Source: Streptomyces sp. NRRL WC-3605 (GTDB taxonomy: Bacteria > Actinomycetota > Actinomycetes > Streptomycetales > Streptomycetaceae). Taken from it: 8,312 nucleotides of DNA. The translations under genes and the position numbers were made by a program. Where the stretch lies: contig NZ_LLZN01000107.1 of the NCBI RefSeq assembly GCF_001509795.1, positions 1-8,312 of the forward strand, in the 5' to 3' direction. The notes under the pieces were generated by a model. It was not told the DNA's origin. It saw nothing but the letters and a program-made list of their open reading frames with translations, and made no database searches. How positions within the stretch are numbered: the first letter of the stretch is position 1; each line of letters opens with the position of its first letter. Positions 5,275 through 8,312 of this stretch are shown here, piece by piece.

Positions 5275-6483
5275 GTGAAGGGTGGAGATCTGGAACTGGG
5301 CGAGTTGCTGGCCGCTGCGGAAGCGGCCCCGCCCAGTGAGTCCGTCGACGTGGTGGCACACGACTTGCAGAAGCGGTTCGGTGCCGAGGCCGTGTCCTTC
5401 CTGTTCGTCGACCTCATCGGCCAGCGGCTGGTACGCCTCGCCGCGGCCGGCCATGAGCCCGCCGCCCCTGGCGAGCCGATCGACCTGCAGGGCAGCGTCT
5501 ACGACAGCGTGCTGCAGAGCCAGCGCCAGCATGTGGAACCGGACGGCCAGGGCGGACGGCGCGTCATCACGCCGGTCACCAACCGCGGCGACTGCATCGG
5601 CGTCCTGGAGGTGAGCCTGCAGTCCGCAGACGACACCGTGCTGCGACAGGTCCGCGACGCGGCCCACGCACTGGCCTACATCATCGTCACGGACGGGCGC
5701 TTCACCGACCTGTACCACCTGCGCCGACGCACCACCGAGACCAGCCTGGCCGCGGAGATCCAGCACCAGTTGCTTCCCTCGGCCCCCTGCTGCGAGGCCG
5801 CCCAGTTCACTCTGGCCGCCGGGCTGGTCCCGGCCGACGACATCGGTGGTGACACCTACGACTACACCCTCGACCGCGACACCCTGCACCTGTCGATCAC
5901 CGACGCCATGGGCCACGACACGAACTCTGCCCTGTTGGCCACCTTGCTGGTCGGTGCGCTGCGGCGGGCACGCCGCAGCGGCTGTGACGCCCTCAAGCAG
6001 GCCCACCACGCCCACGAGGCCCTGTTGAGCCACAGCCGCGGCCTGGCCACCGGACAGCTGCTGTGCGTCGACCTCGAAACGGGCCTGTGCGAACTGGTCA
6101 ACGCGGGCCACCCCCGGCCGATGCTGCTGCGTGACAAGGCCGTCGAAGAGGTGAAACTCGCCGTCAACCTGCCCTTCGGCGTGGCGGCACCCGCCCCCTA
6201 CCGCCTACAGGAACTGCAGTTGCGTTCCGGGGACCGCCTGGTCCTGCTCACCGACGGCATGCAGGAGCGCGGTGCCGCGGCCGTCGACCTGGCCTCGGTC
6301 GTTCACGACACCCGCGCGTTGCACCCGCGAGAAGCCGTCCGGAGTCTGACCGCCGCGGTGCTCGACGCCTGCCACGGCAACCTCAAGGACGACGCCACGG
6401 TCCTGATACTGGACTGGCACGGCAATCGCAGTCGGCCGGCCGGACCGAGCCCCGCCCCCGCAGCAACGATGGCCCACTCCTGA
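5275..6483 (+). CDS. GAF domain plus SpoIIE-type PP2C serine phosphatase
   Basis: A 402-residue cytoplasmic signalling phosphatase. GTG 5275 is chosen because AGGAGGT (5264-5270) lies right before it. Residues about 10-135 form a GAF sensor domain (VDVVAHDLQKRFGAEAVSFL, then RRVITPVTNRGDCIGVLEVS). Residues about 150-165 are the linker helix with the AAEIQHQLLPS signature typical of these enzymes. The PP2C/SpoIIE domain spans about 175-382, with metal-binding aspartates D193 in DIGGDTYD, D210 in DAMGHD, D327 in LLTDGMQERG and D372/D373 in KDDATV, plus VNAGHPRPML at 275-284. All key residues are present, so it should be active. There is no HTH, PAS or membrane segment and no HATPase kinase domain, so it probably dephosphorylates an STAS-type anti-anti-sigma protein made elsewhere. 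The Pro/Ala tail (about 385-402) is unstructured. The ANTAR gene follows 103 bases later on the same strand. Confidence 0.95.
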   Translation: MKGGDLELGELLAAAEAAPPSESVDVVAHDLQKRFGAEAVSFLFVDLIGQRLVRLAAAGHEPAAPGEPIDLQGSVYDSVLQSQRQHVEPDGQGGRRVITPVTNRGDCIGVLEVSLQSADDTVLRQVRDAAHALAYIIVTDGRFTDLYHLRRRTTETSLAAEIQHQLLPSAPCCEAAQFTLAAGLVPADDIGGDTYDYTLDRDTLHLSITDAMGHDTNSALLATLLVGALRRARRSGCDALKQAHHAHEALLSHSRGLATGQLLCVDLETGLCELVNAGHPRPMLLRDKAVEEVKLAVNLPFGVAAPAPYRLQELQLRSGDRLVLLTDGMQERGAAAVDLASVVHDTRALHPREAVRSLTAAVLDACHGNLKDDATVLILDWHGNRSRPAGPSPAPAATMAHS

Positions 6484-6586
6484 GTCCCTACTGAGAGCGG
6501 TCCATCTTCAGGCCACAGCGAGCGCGTCTTGCTAATGCGATTGTGGGCAGGCGTACCGGAGACCTCGCCCCCCATGGAGACCAGTC

Positions 6587-6904
6587 ATGACGACCTTCCG
6601 CGCCCAGCGGCCCTCGCCCGGTGCAAGGCGTGACGACGCCGCTATCGCCGATCTGGAGCAGGAGAACGCACAGTTGCAGCATGCCGTCGGCTCCCACGCG
6701 ACAGTGGACCAGGCCATAGGCGTCCTCCTCGCGACCCACCGGATTCCGCCGACGGCCGGGTTCGAGGTGCTGCGCGAGGTCTCCCAGCGCACCAACGTCA
6801 AGCTGCACACGGTCGCCGAAGCCCTGATCGACTGGGCATTGGGGCGGCCACTACCGGAACTAATCGGCCAGGAGCTGGACGCGGCGGTGCAGCGGCACCC
6901 GTAG
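6587..6904 (+). CDS. ANTAR-domain RNA-binding regulator
   Basis: A 105-residue protein that is almost only an ANTAR domain. ATG 6587 has GGAGA at 6576-6580, six bases upstream. Residues about 15-35 are a short coiled coil (ADLEQENAQLQHAV). Residues about 36-84 are the three-helix ANTAR core, with VDQAIGVLLATHRIPP, then FEVLREVSQRTNVKL and HTVAEALIDWALG. ANTAR proteins bind paired RNA stem-loops and prevent transcription termination. There is no receiver or GAF domain here; the sensing part may be supplied in trans by the GAF-phosphatase upstream. In actinomycetes such stand-alone ANTAR genes commonly lie next to GAF or SpoIIE-type genes. The 103-base gap before it holds the direct repeat GGAGACC (6558-6564 and 6576-6582), the second copy overlapping the ribosome site; the function of that repeat is unknown. 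Confidence 0.94.
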   Translation: MTTFRAQRPSPGARRDDAAIADLEQENAQLQHAVGSHATVDQAIGVLLATHRIPPTAGFEVLREVSQRTNVKLHTVAEALIDWALGRPLPELIGQELDAAVQRHP

Positions 6905-6914
6905 CCGTAGACCG

Positions 6915-6942
6915 TCTGAGCCGGGCCGAGCGGGGCCTCAGA
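6915..6942. terminator. Bidirectional terminator-like hairpin after the ANTAR gene
   Basis: TCTGAG (6915-6920) pairs with CTCAGA (6937-6942), with further G-C pairing possible in the GC-rich interior. It starts 11 bases after the ANTAR stop and also spans the stop codon of the convergent minus-strand frame (6938-6940), as expected for a shared terminator. Confidence 0.45.
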
Positions 6943-7237
6943 TGTTCAGGGCCTGTTGGACGGTGGGGTGGCAGGGGATGAACAGCGCCTTCGCTTCGCC
7001 CCCCCCCGGGCTCTCCGCATCATAAAATTCCGAGCTCGACCACGCCGTAAGGTCTGCATTGCTTCCGCGCAGTGAGGAGATGAACGCATACCGCGCGGGA
7101 CTCCACTCGGATGCCAAGCCCATCTGCGTGATCGCAGCCAGGGCCGTACGGAAACCCGCCGCGCTCCCAGCCGAGCAGTACACCCTCCTCACCGCCCCGT
7201 TCACAGTCGTCGGTGTCGCAGTCCCCCACCACGCCAA
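6938..7237 (-). pseudogene. 3' part of an unrecognised minus-strand gene, cut by an IS5 element
   Basis: A minus-strand frame of 99 codons ends at TGA (6938-6940) with a protein-like C-terminus: TALAAITQMGLASEWSPARY, then AFISSLRGSNADLTAWSSSE, then ALFIPCHPTVQQALNI. About four fifths of codons end in G or C. The only start is a TTG directly after a TAG, exactly where the left end of the second IS5 element begins, so I read it as the surviving 3' portion of a longer gene. The opposite plus frame 7059-7241 is also open and equally GC-biased, so strand choice is not certain. A run of nine C (6999-7007) lies inside the frame and could slip. Family unknown. Confidence 0.4.
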
Positions 7238-7241
7238 CTAA

Positions 7242-7580
7242 GAGCTCGTAACACGATCTTGTTGAGGTGTCCTGGTCGGGCGTGACAGGCTGGTTGATTT
7301 GGCCGTTCGTGATGGTGTGAGTACGCGGCCGTGGATCGTGGACGACGACTTGTGGAGCTGATCGAGCCGCTGCTGCCGCCCTGGCTGGAACGGTCGCCGG
7401 GGCCTCAGCCGGTGCCCGACCGGTTGTGCCTGCAAGGGCATCCTGTATGTCCTGCACAACGACATAACCTGGCAACTGTTGCCGCTGGAGCTGGGGTTCA
7501 GCTCCGGTCAGACCTGCTGGCGCAGGGTGGAGCGGTGGCAGCAGGCCGGTACCTTCGACCATTGCACCGGGTCCTACTGC
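7242..7580 (+). mobile_element. Left part of a degenerate IS5-family element
   Basis: The segment starts with GAGCTCGTAACACGATCTTG (7242-7261), which resembles the left end of this IS group, and continues into the transposase remnant. The right three quarters of the element are gone. The left boundary is inferred from the point where the minus-strand frame breaks off; the right boundary is where transposase similarity stops. Confidence 0.6.
7317..7580 (+). pseudogene. N-terminal remnant of an IS5-family transposase, three frameshifts
   Basis: Joining three frames recovers the N-terminus of a common Streptomyces IS5-type transposase. GTG 7317 begins STRPWIVDDDLWS, which hits TGA at 7359 because one base is missing (AGCTGATC where AGCCTGATC is expected). 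The next frame gives LIEPLLPPWLERSPGPQPVP and DRLCLQG until an extra G in CAAGGGCAT (about 7436). The next gives ILYVLHNDITWQLLPLELGF and SSGQTCWRRVERWQQAG, and after another missing base near 7560 LHRVLL. About 85 codons remain; the whole DDE catalytic domain is absent. It is a dead element, unrelated in sequence to the intact transposase at 1362-2294 apart from family membership. Confidence 0.85.
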
Positions 7581-7717
7581 CACGGTCATCACGGCCCTGC
7601 AAGGACACGGGGTGGGGGTGAACGTCGTACGGGCGGTCGATCTAAACCTGAAGCCGGGGGTGCAGAGGACTGCACTCTCAAGCCGTCTCCGCAGCCCTCC
7701 AACACCGAGGCGCTCGC
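7581..7717. other. Junction segment between the IS5 remnant and the ctaD fragment
   Basis: There is no recognisable gene. It contains a perfect six-base inverted repeat GTGCAG (7660-7665) / CTGCAC (7670-7675) with a four-base loop. It is probably rearranged spacer. Confidence 0.35.
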
Positions 7718-8143
7718 GAAGCCGGCGAACATGGCGAAAACGACGGTGCCGAAGAGCACGTAGTGCAGGTGCGCCACGACGAAGTAAGTGTCGGTGGTGT
7801 GGAAGTCCAGCGGCGGTGACGCCAGCAGCACTCCCGTCAGCCCGCCGAAGAGGAACGTCGCGAGGAAGCCCAGCGCCCACAGCATGGGCGTCTCGAACGA
7901 CAGCGCACCGCGCCACATCGTCCCGATCCAATTGAAGAACTTCACTCCCGTCGGCACCGCGATCAGGAACGACGCAAGCGAGAAGAACGGCAGCAGCACC
8001 GCACCCGTGGCGAACATGTGGTGGGCCCAGACGATCGCGGACAGCCCCGTGATGGCGACGGTCGCCCCGATCAGGCCGAAGTACCCGAAGACCGGCTTGC
8101 GGCTGAAGACCGGGATGACCTCGGTGATGATGCCGAAGATGCC
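7718..8143 (-). pseudogene. ctaD: Internal fragment of cytochrome c oxidase subunit I
   Basis: The minus strand gives 142 codons of uninterrupted subunit I sequence, from [19 protein letters not shown] through [20 protein letters not shown], then [39 protein letters not shown] and [20 protein letters not shown], ending FAGF. It retains the AHHM copper-B histidine pair and the HLHYVL heme ligands, but lacks the GHPEVY histidine, the N-terminal heme-a region and the C-terminus. Subunit I normally exceeds 550 residues with 12 membrane helices; only about four or five helices are present. Similarity stops sharply at both ends (about 7718 and 8143). No other oxidase gene is nearby. It is not functional, yet has no internal stop or frameshift, so the breakage is probably recent. 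Confidence 0.9.
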
Positions 8144-8149
8144 ACGGGT

Positions 8150-8312
8150 GCCTCCGAGGCAACTGCTGCCAGGGCCCGTGGGCAGTTCGCCGCCATGCTG
8201 GCCGACCTGGGCGCCCACGGCTGGAAGGAGACGACGCCCACCGAGGACGTGCCGACGGAGAACGGCGGTGTCTACGTCATGGCCACGTACAAGAAGCGGG
8301 GCTGGATCCTGA
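8150..8312 (+). CDS. Fragment of an unknown plus-strand protein, open at the right edge
   Basis: From 8150 to the end of the window one plus frame is strongly GC-biased and protein-like: [20 protein letters not shown], then [20 protein letters not shown] and [14 protein letters not shown]. The only clear ATG is 8195, with no ribosome site, and the coding character begins before it, right at the edge of the ctaD fragment. I therefore read it as a gene that has lost its 5' end in the same rearrangement, or one that begins by chance within it. The C-terminus is beyond the window. No family is recognised. Confidence 0.5.

Noticed and set aside
5130..5278. Plus frame ending in TGA that overlaps the phosphatase GTG start (GTGA), suggesting translational coupling
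   Set aside because: Third-position G/C is only about 60 percent and no coding character is seen upstream. The overlap is probably chance.
4708..6111. A 467-codon minus-strand open frame
   Set aside because: It is the antisense of the GAF-SpoIIE phosphatase, whose domains and catalytic motifs are unmistakable on the plus strand.
7059..7241. Plus-strand frame of 60 codons opposite the minus-strand 3' gene fragment
   Set aside because: GC bias is similar on both strands, but the minus frame gives a more protein-like product and ends at a shared hairpin. The choice is not certain.
7788..8312. A 174-codon plus-strand frame at the right end
   Set aside because: Its first two thirds are antisense to the ctaD fragment, and its last part is out of frame with the better coding frame from 8150.

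Overview
The window looks like chromosomal-arm or plasmid DNA of a Streptomyces-type actinomycete. G+C is very high, genuine coding frames use mostly G or C in the third codon position, starts include GTG, and the recognisable proteins (a GAF-SpoIIE phosphatase next to an ANTAR protein, IS5-type transposases, a DnaE2 fragment) are typical of that group. No tRNA, rRNA or CRISPR array is visible. This is accessory DNA, a mosaic of a few intact genes and several amputated ones.

Layout. 2-895 (+) is a cysteine-rich, granulin-like protein cut by the left edge, followed by a 69-residue protein with a C-x2-C motif (1010-1219). A strong hairpin at 1308-1360 then leads into an IS5-family transposase (1362-2294). 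The transposase tail overlaps, tail to tail, a minus-strand coiled-coil/winged-helix protein (2236-2751). After about 400 bases with no supported gene comes a minus-strand remnant of the error-prone polymerase gene dnaE2 (3155-3677). It has lost both ends, and one extra base lies inside its catalytic Asp motif. A possible 60-residue gene (3698-3880) is followed by a hairpin-rich, Pro/Gly-coding-like stretch (3881-4340).

From 4341 an unrecognised protein is convincingly coding to about 4820. Its frame then runs on through unlikely sequence to 5156, with a terminator-like hairpin at 4836-4859. 5275-6483 and 6587-6904 form the best-preserved unit: a GAF plus SpoIIE-type PP2C phosphatase and an ANTAR RNA-binding protein, on one strand and probably one transcript, with a stem-loop just ahead of the phosphatase Shine-Dalgarno sequence. 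The likely logic is that the GAF domain senses a signal and the phosphatase acts on an anti-sigma-antagonist-type partner, while the ANTAR protein controls transcription through RNA. The partners are not in the window.

The right third is wreckage. It holds a minus-strand frame (6938-7237) that stops at the left end of a second IS5-type element, the N-terminal remnant of that element's transposase with three frameshifts (7317-7580), an internal piece of cytochrome c oxidase subunit I (ctaD, 7718-8143, minus), and directly abutting it a fragment of another plus-strand coding frame that leaves the window at 8312.

No complete new system can be demonstrated. The items most worth following are the cysteine-rich protein with its small C-x2-C neighbour, the leader hairpin of the phosphatase/ANTAR pair, the unknown gene at 4341, and the abrupt junctions between gene fragments.
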